From Dichetophora obliterata (lineage: Eukaryota; Arthropoda; Insecta; Diptera; Sciomyzidae), in assembly GCA_963920525.1 (NCBI GenBank), contig OY986438.1, positions 181,168,888-181,232,887 of the forward strand: a DNA stretch of 64,000 nucleotides. The letters are read 5' to 3'. A program made the translations under genes and the position numbers. The notes beneath the pieces were generated by a model, which was not told the DNA's origin, did no database searches, and worked only from the letters and a program-made list of their open reading frames with translations. This document shows positions 48,536-59,879 of this stretch, piece after piece; the first letter of the stretch is position 1; every line of letters begins with the position of its first letter.

Positions 48536-48814
48536 AAACGTAGTGACAAAGTACACGCAGTATGCGTTCAATAAACAAAATTTATTCCATACTTTTTTTT
48601 CATTAAGTACAATTTTTTCTATATGTATATACCATGTATATACCATAAAAATGTATATACCATAAATAAAAAGTAATTTATTAACCCTGATGCGCATCCG
48701 TTTGAATCCAGCTACGAGTCCAACAGCGCGAGATCGCTCTTTTATGTTTCAACAGACCCGTTTTGAACTTGTTACAAGTCCGTTAGAATATTAGTTAGAA
48801 TATTAGCAAAAAGT

Positions 48815-50350
48815 TCTTTTGACACTAGGGTGGACCCTAAAAATTTGTTTTTTATCATTATTTTTGTGTATATGCTGGGTCGCTGATTCGGAATGTAATG
48901 TTAGAATTTAAAAAAGATTTTTACCACTAGGATGGACCCTAAATGTGTATTTTTTTGTTTTATACTCTTTGTAGATGCGCTTATCGCTGATTTCGAATCT
49001 GATGCTAGAATTTCAAAAGGTTTTTTGACACTAGGGTGAACCATGAAAATGTGTTTTTTGTTTTATACTCTTTGTAGACACCCTGATTGCTGATTTTGAA
49101 CCTGATGTTCAAATTTCAAAAACTTTTTTGACACTAGGGTGAACCATGAAAATGTGTTTTTGTTTCATACTCTTTGTATATGTGCTGGCAGTATGAAGGG
49201 GTTGCTGATTTCGAACCTGATGGAATAATTTCATTTAGGTTTTTGACACTAGGGTGGACCCTAAAAATTTGTTTCTTGGCTTTATACTATCTGTAGATGC
49301 GCTGGTGGCTGATTTCGAATCTGATGTTAGAATTTCAAAAAGTTTTTTGACACTATTGTATTCATTAAAAACTTGTTTGTTTACTTTATGCTCTTTGTGT
49401 ATGTGGTGGCAGTGTTAAGAGCTCGCTGATTTCGAATATTATGTTAGAATTTAAAAAAATTTTGTACACTAAGGTCGAACCTAAAAATGTGTTTTTTGTT
49501 TTAAGGCCCAGTTATAATAGACGTAAAGTAAAGTAACGTAATGTTGTCAACTGTCATCGTGACGGGACGTAATGTAAGAAAACGTTGTAACAATTATAAT
49601 AGGTAGTAGCCAGGTAGTTGTTTGTCGTAAATAATTGCACGTTCCTGTACAAATACAATTAAATCTTCGTCATCCATAGCTGTGGATACATAAAACTATC
49701 ACATTAATAACGAAAACTCAACAAAAAGCGTAGTTCAACAATATAAAATAGCGCAATAATCGAATCTAACCTCAATGTTTAGTTGTTCTTTGAACAGACG
49801 TAATGTAAAGTAATGTAGAAATCGAAACCCAACGGATCTATACGTCCCGTTACATTACGTTACTTCTATTATAATCACTTGTATAAGAAAAGTATTGATT
49901 GACATTTCACTACATTACGTTACGTCTATTATAACTGGGCCTTTATACTCTTTTTATATGTACTAGCAGTATAAAAGGTAGCTGATTTCGATCCTGATGT
50001 TAAAATTTGAAAAACTTTTTTACACTAGGGTGAACCATGAAAATGTGTTTGTTTGATTTATACTCTTTGTATATAAGAAATTAATTAAGTTTTTTGACAC
50101 TCCGGTGGACCTTAAAAATGTGTTTCTTGGCTTTATACTCTTTGTAGATGCGCTGGTCGCTGATTTCGAATCTGATGTTAGAATTTCAAAAAGTTTTTTG
50201 ACACTAGGGTGGACCCTAAAAATTTGTTTCTTGGCTTTATACTCTCTGTAGATGCGCTGGTGGCTGATTTCGAATCTGATGTTAGGACTTCAAAAACTTT
50301 TTTCAAATTGGGTGGACCCTAAAAATGTGCTTTTTGTTTCATACTCTTAA
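48815..50350. repeat. 104-bp tandem repeat array, interrupted by a MITE
   Basis: The marker GACACTAGGGTGGACC or a variant recurs at 48823, 48925, 49029, 49132, 49246, 49351, 49467, 50023, 50097 and 50202, with a degenerate copy near 50305. The spacing is about 102-117 bp, except where a MITE sits (49504-49942) and in one shortened 74-bp copy. Each unit includes TTTATACTCTTTGTAGATGC and GCTGATTTCGAA. Confidence 0.92.
49504..49942. mobile_element. 439-bp Harbinger-like MITE inside the 104-bp array
   Basis: The TIR AGGCCCAGTTATAATAGACG (49504) is repeated exactly in reverse complement, ending at 49942. TTA is duplicated on both sides (49501-49503 and 49943-49945). Removing element plus one TTA restores the array text tgttttatactc. 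TTA duplication and the GGCCC end fit PIF/Harbinger. There is no ORF. Confidence 0.9.
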
Positions 50351-50639
50351 GTAAGTACAGTTTTCAATTCAACTTTTCAATCAATTCAAGCTTCATACGA
50401 GAACATGATGAACGTTCAATGCTCAAAGCCTTGTTGCGTCTTGAAACAAACATCACTGGCAACGGTTACTGCCTGCTTTCATCTCTAATAAGAATTTTAC
50501 ATTTAAATTTTCAATAAATACCTTTTTTTTATAAAATATTTAATGATTTAATGATTTAATTGTTCATGCCTTGAAAAATTATATAAAAAAAACTAGTAAA
50601 ATATATAAAAATATGCAGATTTTATTTCGAATTACATTC

Positions 50640-52090
50640 AGAGTTAAAGAAAAAGCGTCAGGAACTTCGTCCGACCTCTGCACCGAAAGAAGTTTGGAAC
50701 GCTTTGGTAAGGCACAGTATACGAACGAAGACCGAGTCGGGAACTCGTCAGTTTATTGAGTCCGAATATAGTCGCTCGTTTTTGGACACTTTATTAACAT
50801 AATACAGACTAACTACGATACTATTTCAGGTCACTTTCAAGTAAGGCTGTCAATCCCGAACGGTTTTGTCAATCCTGGGACTGTCAGGGTTGAAAATACC
50901 AATCCCGGGATTTCGGAATTTTCCGGGTTTTTCGGGTTTTCTTTTCCTATGTTTTCCATTGATTTTCTTCAATAAAACTCATTAATTTTAATTTTTTTTA
51001 TTTAATCAGTTCATTTTTTAACATCTTTTAGATCTTTATTATATATTGTATTTTTTTATTTATTTTAAAACTTTTGATAATAACTTAACAAAACAAAAGA
51101 AAACAAATTTATTTACACATTTTATTAATCAGAATAACAATGTGGCATCAAAAAGCCGTTAGTTACATTTTAAAAATTTTACAGGAGCAACAAAAAACTA
51201 ATTAAATTTAAAAAATTTAACTAATGGCTTTTATAACTTTGGTAAAACAAATTCAGTTTTTAATTGTAGAAGTGTAAAATTTTGCAAGAACATGTATTTT
51301 GGTACGGTGCATCATAATCAATCAAAAAGTTTTCAAATTTTTTTTTTGGTATCATACGTTTTTTTTTAATTTCGTATGACGATATGTTTTACAAAATATG
51401 ATGAGATCAATAGAAAAAAAATAGTTTTAAAAAGGTTTGTGTAGTTTGTCGGATGTTCCTAATAATGGAAAAAATGTATAACAAAAAATGTTAAGATCCC
51501 GGGATTTTTTTGCTTTGATCCTGGGATTTTGTGACTGGAAAAAAGTAGGGATCCTGGGATTGACAGCCTTACTTTCGAGGTATTTGTTGGGTATGTTTCG
51601 GGTACATTGCTTTCCATCTGTCAATTGGTAATTATTGCCAATCGAGTAGTCTCGATTGCCATGGTTTTGACAGTCATTTTGCATTTTTCTTCAAAATTTA
51701 AATTGTATATATCTAAAAAATTAAAAAAACGTGCAGAAGAAATTAATAAAATAATTAATTTATAATATAAATGATAAAACTATATGCGGATTTCATAACA
51801 TAAGAAAACCCATCCTTGCAATATTGCCATTGCTAGCAATAGAATTTGACAGATTGTAAACAATGGATTATTGCCTGTCGAGACAACACAATATATGCTT
51901 TTTTTTCCTCATGTCCTATTTGCTGAAGCTCGTTTGCATTCGGCTTAATATCAATGTGCGATTACGTTTTTTCATAAACGTTTCAGTTTTTAGTTACTAC
52001 TCGTAGCTTTTAAAAATAAAATTGAGTCTGATATTCAGGAATTTTGTACCTATGTAGTTTGGTACGGACACAAATTGTTTCTCGGGAGAG
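50640..52090 (+). repeat. Dispersed repeat family S, copy 1 (possible solo LTR)
   Basis: Blocks ACCTCTGCACCGAAAGAAGT, AGTTTATTGAGTCCGAATAT and CGGCTTAATATCAATGTGCG, then AAAATAAAATTGAGTCTGAT, occur in the same order at 63240-63700. A hAT-like element (50842-51571) and an extra segment of about 320 bp (about 51600-51900) interrupt this copy. An AATAAA-like stretch and repeated ends suggest an LTR, but clear TG..CA termini are not visible. Confidence 0.65.
50842..51571. mobile_element. 730-bp hAT-like element with CCCGGGATT subterminal repeats
   Basis: The left end TAAGGCTGTCAATCCC and right end GGGATTGACAGCCTTA are inverted repeats. An 8-bp duplication CTTTCAAG/CTTTCGAG flanks it (50834-50841 and 51572-51579, one mismatch). 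Repeated CAATCCCGGGATT-like words lie near both ends. The TAAGG start fits the hAT YARNG rule. The interior is AT-rich with no transposase. Confidence 0.88.
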
Positions 52091-53039
52091 TAACTTAAAA
52101 CGGGTTTTTCTCGAAACATACTTTTTAAAAATGGGCTACACTATTGCAAACAAACTAATCGATCGATTTTAATATATTCTTTTTAATTCTGTTTGTAATG
52201 TAATTCTACACATACAAACCAAAAAGAGCGTCTTTGGAAAATTTATCTCATTTAAGAAATAATGTCAAAAATAATGTCAATGTTGCGACTTTTTTTAACT
52301 TTTCATAATTTTCTTAATTTTGCATATTTTCATTCCATTTTGGTGAAAGATGTGCATTCAAGAATCTATTTTCGAAAGCATTTTTGTTTTTTTTGAGACG
52401 ATCTGGAGCCAAACCATGATGTGTTTTTTTAAGAACACCAACTTCAGTGCCATCTTTATATATAAAAATAGATATGTAATGCTTTTTTATTTTTTCATGC
52501 TTTTTTAATTTTATTTGCACAAATATAAAATAAACACCTATTGAAAAAATATTGTAGGAAATTAAAAAAAATAAAATTAAAGTTATTTGAATTTTGAAAG
52601 TTTTTGTATATAAATAATATAAAAAAATATCAAAAAAATGCATGAAAAATAACGTTTTCTTTAATCTGATTATAATTTTTTGATGCAGATTGTAAGAGCA
52701 TTTTCCGGCTTATAGTTTCTGACAGTTAATTTTTTTACAATTATTACACCAGCCAATATTTTTACAAAATATCGATTTTTAGAGGATATTTCAAACCATT
52801 CCAGCCCACGGATGGCTATTGCTAGAGTCGAAATATTTGGGGAATCATCATAACATAAAACAACGATTCTTTTAAGCATTTCTGGCGAACAAATTTTTTT
52901 TTATGGAGCGTGAGGCGCCTTAACCTGAATAACACTGAGTAAATTTTTTTAAAAATTTTCAGAATGACCAGTTAACGCAAATATAAAATGATTTAAACTA
53001 AAATAAGCATATTTTAAGTGTTTGTGCTAACAGGGTGTT
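52091..53039. other. AT-rich DNA with unassigned minus-strand frames
   Basis: Minus-strand open frames at 52314-52643 and 52670-52879 are dominated by AT-rich codons. The C-terminal half of the first (around HHGLAPDRLKKNKN) looks slightly more protein-like, but I recognise no family. No repeat ends were found. Confidence 0.45.
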
Positions 53040-53620
53040 TCAGGTTAATATACATATACCAAATAATGCCAACTTGGCCATGTGTATTGCTTTTTTAATG
53101 TTATTTATAAAAGAATAACAGTACTCCCAGCACTGAGCCTTGGGGTATTTCTAATAATATATCTATTGCATCTGAAAGTAACCTATTCACTTTTGTTCTC
53201 TGTTTTCTTCTTCCAGACGAATATGATTTGATACCATGCTAATTTTATTTCTCTGACACGATACATATCATGTTTTTTATTTCAAATATCACGATCAATC
53301 GTTTCAAACGCGCGCCTTAAATCCAGAATTACTGTCACTATTACTTTTATGTAATTCACAGTCATTTTCCAATACGTTATTATTAAATTAATAAGAGACT
53401 CACAACTATGTTTTTTCCGGGACCCTGATTGGTACTTGGATAATAAGTTGTTGCTATGAAAAATTTTTCTAATAGTATATTCACTACATTTTCTGTTATT
53501 TTAGTTTCAATCGAGATTATGTCTATGGGTCTAAATTCACACGCCTTTTTTGTATGTAGCACTATCTCTATAGGAACCACTATCGATTCTTTGCAGTTAA
53601 TATGGAAGACTCCTTACTCC
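53040..53620 (-). pseudogene. CR1/Jockey-like LINE reverse transcriptase relic
   Basis: The minus-strand translation shows VVPIEIVLHTKK, then CEFRPIDIISIETKITENVV (the FRPIxxxxxxxK block). Further on, across frameshifts, come VILDLRRAFETIDRDI (the catalytic Asp block) and a degraded GVPQGSVLG box near 53140, then INNIKKAIHMAK-like text. These blocks come in the correct order for a CR1/Jockey RT palm. Many stops and the lack of any preserved ends show an old fragment. Confidence 0.75.
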
Positions 53621-53639
53621 AATTATTTATAAATAATCA

Positions 53640-54458
53640 CTGCTAAATTTCCACCTATCTAAGTAAACTAATCTAGTATCATTCTCTTACTTACAAAATA
53701 ATAATCTATAGAGTATAATAATAATTTTTTATAATATAATAATATAATCTTTTATAATACTAAATATAATCTTCTTAGAGTTGAGTTTTTTCACTACACT
53801 TTTAAGCTAATTTTTCGTAATCATTTTAAATTTAAATGCATTATTATTATTTCCTTCAAATAGATTTCTATGTTAATTCTATGCTATTGATAAAATTTTG
53901 TTGCTATTATTAAACTATCATTCACTTTGTCAGTTCCAAAGTAGACCTACGTAATCTCTTTAATTTTTTTTTTATATGTAATTTTTAATATTGATCAATC
54001 ACGTTTTTATTTTTATTTCATATAAAATAGTTTTTACCATTATTAATTTGAACGTTATAGCTTTTTCTTAATTCTTAATGTTTGTTCCACTCACTATCAT
54101 TATTTTCCCATTTTGCTTTTTCGTATTGTTTTGTTTTCTCCCTTTTTAGCTGCATTAAATCTTCAGTAAGCCACTGTAGTGGCTTTATTTAATTTAAGCC
54201 ACTTTAGTGGCTTACTAACAAATATTATCGTTTTTCGACTCCAAATTCCTCTAATATTTTATGCAATTTTTTTATGCAATCCATAAAAAACATAGTTGAT
54301 ACATCATTCCTTTTAATTTTTGATAAAAATTCCTATATCTTATATATGAGGACTTTTATGTGACATTTCTTATTGCTTTCAATTCCTTCGCTTACTAGTG
54401 TTATTTGTTAAGTTTCATGATCACTAATTTTTTAATCATTTAGACATAAAAATTATAT
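53640..54458. other. AT-rich DNA with a small double palindrome
   Basis: 54165-54225 contains AAGCCACTGTAGTGGCTT and AAGCCACTTTAGTGGCTT, two self-complementary segments lying next to each other. The rest shows nothing recognisable. Confidence 0.6.
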
Positions 54459-54603
54459 CTGTGGACTTTTGATAAAAAACTTAAGTCTATCTGAAATTCA
54501 TAGACATAACAACTCTAGTCTACATGAATTTCATATCAGCTTAAAGGGTTTTGTCTATGAATTTCAGATAGACTTAAGTTTATTAATCAAAAGTTCGCAG
54601 ATA
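54459..54603. repeat. 145-bp foldback
   Basis: ACTTAAGTCTATCTGAAATT and TTCATAGACA on the left are matched in reverse complement by TGTCTATGAATTTCAGATAG on the right. The flanking GGACTTTTGAT/ATCAAAAGTTC also pair. It is probably a small MITE; ends not fixed. Confidence 0.8.
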
Positions 54604-54638
54604 TTTGAACATTAGTGCAGAGTGAAACCAAAGCATTA

Positions 54639-55260
54639 GCTGCGTTCCATTCGCTTCAAAATAATTCAGATTATTTTTTTTACATTCATCATAAGAAATT
54701 GGATTATTTTTGCTATCCATATAAAATTGTGATATAGCTTTTATAAAATTTGAAACACAGGTGTCGCACCTGTATATTTCTCTGAGCTGTCATTTATTTT
54801 TTTTAATATTCTGTTTGTTTGATACAATGACTATAAGGTAGCTATGACAGCTACCTATTTTCTCACGAGCTGCGACCATGGAATGTTAAACAAAAGAAAA
54901 CAAAACAAACCGCGTGTATCACACACATTGGACGCATTCAGCGGATCCAACAATTGCACTTAAACTTTTTATATAGTTGCATAATATTAATAATTAAATT
55001 AAATAATTTACACTTTTTCTGACGTTTAGAGCAAAACACATTCAGAAAAAAACATCGTTCACTAAGGTAGCGCTACCATAACAGTTCACAATAGTTTTGA
55101 ACGACACACGTTCTCATGACACCTAATAGCTATTGTATCATGATTGCTTGGTTGAACTTAATTTTGACTGCAACGCTAATGCCCTCTACGAGTCGTTTTT
55201 CTTGCCGTTCCTTTGAGAAAATTTGCTATCGCGATTATATTAAGGCGAAAGGAACGTAGC
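54639..55260. mobile_element. GCTGCGTTCC-ended TIR element, copy 2
   Basis: This is the same element as 34189-34832. The left end is GCTGCGTTCCATTCGC, the right end is GGCGAAAGGAACGTAGC, and TA flanks both sides. It lacks about 22 bp near the left end relative to copy 1. It lies about 580 bp upstream of the start codon at 55843. Confidence 0.82.
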
Positions 55261-55842
55261 TATTGAGTATGTTCTAAAAATTGTCAAATCAATTTATTTC
55301 GGTCGTTTGGTCTTGGCTACTCCCATAAGGGTTAATATATATTAAATGCAACTCGCAATGAACACCACCTAATAAATGGATCAACGAACTTCTATCGCTG
55401 AATGCACCCCGATTAATTGCAGCTGTCAAAATATGACAGCATCGTTTTTGTTGCTGTACCAACTGTCAATGAAAAATTTTCCATTACTGTGGTCGGCGAG
55501 TAATCCGCGATACCCAAAGTAAAAGTCAACTTAAATCATATTTAAAAAGATCATTTTTAAATAAAAACTTGGTAATAACACACTTTAACAAATAAATTAA
55601 ACAAAACACATGCAATTAATATGAAAGCAAATGATAACAACTGGAAACTTGGAAGTGAATAAAAGTATATAGTTTTGAGGCGACTCGGAACAGAGATACA
55701 AAAGAAAAAAAAAATGTGGAAATTGACGGCGACAAGTTGTCAGCAGTACTGATAATTATACTAGGCCATTGAGCAATTGACACAAACGAAGCAACTGCAG
55801 CGAAGTACCAAAAACGGACAATTTGCCGTGAAAGTTTCGAAA
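55261..55842 (+). promoter_or_regulatory. Presumed promoter and 5' UTR of the SR-rich gene
   Basis: This is the DNA between the transposon at 54639-55260 and the start codon. An in-frame TAG at 55762-55764 precedes the first ATG at 55843. No TATA box or other core element could be assigned, and an upstream non-coding exon cannot be ruled out. Confidence 0.4.
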
Positions 55843-56419
55843 ATGCCTCAGGGTATTGGTTCCTATGGAAACCATGATGCCGCAGTTGAATCGCAGACCC
55901 CAACGACACGAGTAGCCTCTGTCGTCGCTGACACCACCACCACCAAATCCACCATCAGTAAGAATGAAATAAAAATCTCGGCTCAGGGTGTCGCCAAATT
56001 GACATTCAGTTTTCTGGAAGATCATCATGCTGATAGTAGCTTGGAACCGGGCGAGGTTAAGACTCCACCACACAGTCCAAGTCCAGTGACGGTGTTGAAA
56101 CATGCGACAGCACCAGCAGCGGTAACGGTTTCAACGCCTGTTGTATCACCCGAAATATTGCCAGTATTGCATAATGATGGCCTGATTTTTGCAACAAAGA
56201 CAGCGAAGTCAGCTTCACAGCTAGATGCGCAGGCGTGTCAGGAGAAGGTACGCGCCATACTCGAGTTGGATGCTATCAAGCGTCGTGAAGAGGCAGACAT
56301 ACGCAAGCAACTCCAGTTGGAAAAGGTAAAAGCAGGCACAACGCCAGAAAAGTTGGAGGATGTTGAGAAGCGGCGGCTAGAGAAAGAGGAGCGCAAGCGT
56401 TTAAAGAAACTCAAGAAAG
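55843..56419 (+). CDS. SR-rich gene, coding exon 1 (residues 1-192)
   Basis: It starts MPQGIGSYGNHD. It is Thr/Ser/Pro-rich, with LTFSFLEDHHADSS and SLEPGEVKTPPHSPSP (about 53-81), and ends in a strongly charged predicted coiled coil (RAILELDAIKRREEADIRKQ onward). The donor GTGAGC follows at 56420. Reading through gives a false stop in the intron. Confidence 0.85.
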
Positions 56420-59400
56420 GTGAGCGAGTAAAATTTTTTATTTTCCATTCTCCCCCCTTCACCATGCTTTATGTACTGCATAAAAAACTTCATTGCATAA
56501 TTTTTTGACTTAAATGTAGAATTAAAAGCTGCACAAGAACTCAATAGCGAAAATGATGCTGATGACTCTGGCTACCTACACACCAAGAAAAAGAAAAAGA
56601 AACGTACAAAAGACGTAGACGATGACAAAAGTGGTCATGGTGAAGCAATGCGCAGTACTGTTGGTGCGGTACCTTATGGCATGGGAACAACTGGTCCATT
56701 ACCTCCATCGCATTTACCTCCTTTCCCCGAAAACTTTATGGGCTATCGTGCAATTAACCCCTTTATGCGCATGCCGCGCCCTGATTTTCATCATCAACGC
56801 GGAGGCATGGTTGCATTTCATCCGCGCGGACGTGGTAATATGCGTGGGGCGTTGCGTTTTCCTGGCTTTCGGCCACCATTTGCGCACGGCATAGGACCAC
56901 CACGCCATCACACACCCATGCAGCGACCACAAACAACACTGCCAGCCCGTGGACATTCACCCATATTGCCACCTATTGACAATTTAATGTAAGTTCTTGC
57001 TGTTCTTAAAGCTAACTACGCCATTTTTGATTTTTCTTAAGCCGGATTGGCAAAAATCATAATTTGTGCTTTGATGTACTCGAACCATAACTGCACTGTT
57101 GCATAAAACACATAATAAATATCACTAAAATAAGCTTGTTTCAATAAGGCTCAAACGAATTAATCAAAAATGGCTAAAATAATTTTATACCTTGTTCTAC
57201 CTGCTGAAAAGATGGCGTGAGCTTATATTGCTTGATCACCGCCATCTTTCAACTAGAAAAGGTTTTTGGCTTATACCATTAACACTTAATATATTTTTCC
57301 TCAAATAGTTGGACCACCACAAAACCTTCCATTTCATATGCATTTAATTTGCGCGACGACAGCACCACCACTTTGCTTCAAAAACCCGTTGAGGTGTCAG
57401 AGCCGCCGCCGCCACCAAAGACTGAATCCAGTAGACATACGCCACCCACTACAACCGCGGAACAACGAAAAAAATCCAAAAGTTCGCGTGAACGCGAAAA
57501 GATAAAGAAACGTCGCACCAGTCGCAATAGCTGTGAGCAGTCCAGCAAACGCAAGATACACAAAATCCGTAAATCCCTAGATAATCCTGTGCGAAAGCGT
57601 ACAAAAACACCAGAGTTGTTGCCTAAGAGCAGAAAATTGCGTATTCAAACAGTTTCAGAGTCTGAGAGTACTCAGAGTGTGTGCAAGAAATTAAAGTTAA
57701 GTAAATCTCCTGAAGACGACTCTGACGAAATGTGGGATAAAAATGAAGAGACGCTGCTGTTACAAGAAGAGACATTTCAACTCTCCAAAGATTCTCCAGC
57801 TGCTAGTGAAAAAGATGGCATTACGCAAGAATTGAATGCAAAAAACACAAACATTTCCTTAGATGAAGATGAAAACAGGTTTCAGCTGCAACAAGATTTA
57901 GGCATAGCTGAGGGCACTCTTACACCAGAAGGTCCCGCTTTGCCGCCCAAAATGGAAAACACAAAGGCCACCGATGCAGTAAATGATGCCAAGAACTTTG
58001 ACATGTTTGCAGAATCGCCACCACATCGCGCTGCAACCCCAACCACTCCAACTAGAGTCCAAACCTCCCCGTCAGGACCTACCACCAAAGCCATAGACAA
58101 GTTATTGTTCGCTGCGCGAAATGCATCCAACAAAAGTACAGAGCAGCCAATATTGGAAGCAGCAAAAAGTAAGGAAAAATCAGAAGTAGTCAAATATGAA
58201 GCCGAATTTGAGCGAGTTGTGCCTCCGCAGGCAGCAACATCAGCTAAAGCTGCCAAACAGCTAAATGCAGTAGAGGAAACCATTGATTCTTCTTCTTCTA
58301 AATCTTCAAGAAAGCATCAAAGTGATGCAGCAGCTGCTGATTCTATTAAGACCCATAAACGTTCTGCTACATCTACAAAAATGGTAGAAATTTCTAAAGG
58401 TTCTAAAAATCCGGAGCGTATACATGAAGAGCATCTACGTCTCACACCGCCGAAAATGTTTTTCAAACCAGTATCAGTCGTAGAGTTGGTGGAAAAGAGC
58501 GCTCTGCAAAAGACCATTGAAATGCAAAGTCGCATTGATAAACTACTGAAAGAAGATGATTTAGATGCCTCAACAATTTCCAAAATAACAGCTAAATCAT
58601 TGGAGCATAAGCGACGCAAGGAGAGAGAAGCCTTGAGCAGTAACCAAAAAGAACGTGAAGCTCAGCATCATAAAAAATCATTGCAATCTGAATTGCGTCG
58701 ATCTCTAACACCCGAGCTGCCGAAAAATATAAAAAATCCCTTTCGACGCTCCCCCTCTCGCACTCGGCACTTGCGTCGTTCTCGTTCGCGCTCTCGTTCA
58801 CACACTCCTAAACGACAGCATCGCGGCAATAGCTCCGCTTTAAGCAAAAATCGCAGCACTTCAACGCGACGCTCCAAAAGTGGTTTTAGCACTAGCAGAT
58901 CAGGTTCACGCAATCGTTCTGCTTCTGGCTCGCTAAATCGCTCACGTTCAGGTGAAATCGAGAAAGGAGGCGGCCGCAGGATGAAAAACTCAAAATCGCC
59001 TCGTGTACGCCGTGAAAAGCGCGATCTTATGCCTAAAAGAGAAAAATCACACACCAGCTCCGAACGCAAAGAATTCAAACGTAATAAAACTTCTGATGCT
59101 GGTGTCAAAAGTTCAGCTAGAAAAATTAAACCGGCTAAGACACCGCTTTCCTTCGAAGCTGCAGAGTTTCTATTTCCCAGCGAAGATGATAGCTTATCAC
59201 AGAATCTGCCAGAGAGTAAACCTGTTACAAAAGCTAAAAAGAAAAAGAAGAATGTAAACAAATCAACAACTAAAAACGACAATGATGATAGCCCCGACAC
59301 CGACGACTATATGGATAACTGGGAAAACGACGATGTAGATTTGGATGTGAACTCCAACAATGCATGCGATAGTTCAACGCCAAAGCATCCACCGTCGCAG

Positions 59401-59472
59401 GAAGAAGTCGAAGTTGAGGTAACTTCTGTGGCACACTTTGTTAATCCCAGTCCGCCAGAGTTGGTGCAACAG
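55843..59472 (+). CDS. SR-rich nuclear protein gene, three coding exons seen, 3' incomplete
   Basis: Joining 55843-56419, 56520-56988 and 57309-59472 gives one open frame of exactly 1070 codons with no stop. Both introns have GT-AG ends (AAAG/GTGAGC; ATGTAG/A; AAT/GTAAGT; AATAG/T), and phases match across them. The start is the first ATG after an in-frame stop at 55762, with A at -3. Layout: charged coiled coil about 132-192, Lys-rich NLS-like run about 215-221, Pro/Met/RG-rich segment about 240-345, polybasic tract about 400-460, a helical segment about 732-806, an RS domain about 827-900 and an acidic stretch about 1004-1030. This resembles SR-related nuclear speckle or RNA-processing factors. 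Function is inferred from composition only, and I do not recognise the orthologue. Exon 3 ends in CAACAG/GTAAGT, so at least one more exon is expected. Confidence 0.85.
56420..56519 (+). other. Intron 1 of the SR-rich gene (100 bp)
   Basis: Donor GTGAGCG, acceptor AAATGTAG. Phase 1. The pyrimidine-rich stretch TTTTTTGACTTAAATGTAG precedes the acceptor. Confidence 0.8.
56520..56988 (+). CDS. SR-rich gene, coding exon 2 (residues 193-348)
   Basis: It contains a KKKKKKR run, then a Pro/Met/Gly/His-rich region (PYGMGTTGPLPPSHLPPFPE) with the RG cluster HPRGRGNMRGALRFPGFRPP. Such segments often bind RNA or mediate condensation. It ends SPILPPIDNL before the donor GTAAGT. Confidence 0.85.
56989..57308 (+). 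other. Intron 2 of the SR-rich gene (320 bp)
   Basis: Donor GTAAGT at 56989, acceptor TTCCTCAAATAG ending at 57308. Phase 2. No other feature is seen in it. Confidence 0.82.
57309..59472 (+). CDS. SR-rich gene, coding exon 3 (residues 349-1070)
   Basis: The largest exon has no stop over 721 codons. It shows SEPPPPPK, a Lys/Arg-rich tract (EREKIKKRRTSRN onward), LTPPKMFFKPVSVVELVEKS followed by ALQKTIEMQSRIDKLLKEDD, an RS domain (LRRSRSRSRSHTPKR onward), and an acidic DDYMDNWENDDVDLDV near the end. It closes with VNPSPPELVQQ before GTAAGT. The open frame would extend nine codons into the intron to a TAA at 59500, a read-through possibility I consider less likely. Confidence 0.87.
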
Positions 59473-59879
59473 GTAAGTCGAATTATTCAGCCCAAATTCT
59501 AAATAAACTTTCCCATCTTCCAATAGGGGAGAATTTTTTCCCATCTCCCTTTCCCCTATTCTGAACACTTTTGAACTTGTCAAAAAACATCTTTGAGAAA
59601 AAACAGAAAACTAGGCATTCTAAAGGAGAAAAACATTGGAGTTATTAAATTTTTGCTCCCAAAGAAATTGTTAGGGTGAAAAACATAAAATTGGTTTAAA
59701 ATGAATAAAAAAGGATGCAAAAATCAAAAATGTAAGTAAAACTAATTTCTTTTTAGTATTTTAGTTGAATTCTGATAAAATTATAGGACAAAGACAACGA
59801 ATAAAATTCAAATGGACATTCTCCTAGATATAATGGAGAAAAACCGCGACATTGCTTGCGGATTCCAAATTTGTGGAAT

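Larger units (their letters stand above)
46593..48703. mobile_element. 2.1-kb TIR element with GGATGCGCATCAGGGTT ends
   Basis: AAACGGATGCGCATCAGGGT at 46593 is repeated in reverse complement ending at 48703. These 21-bp ends are identical. The interior holds a MITE (47062-47232) and a family R repeat (47463-48535). No transposase or clear target duplication was found, so the two ends may belong to one element or to two opposed copies. Confidence 0.6.

Noticed and set aside
58668..59300. 210-codon minus-strand ORF opposite exon 3
   Set aside because: It is an antisense shadow of the RS-rich exon, whose codon bias leaves the other strand open.
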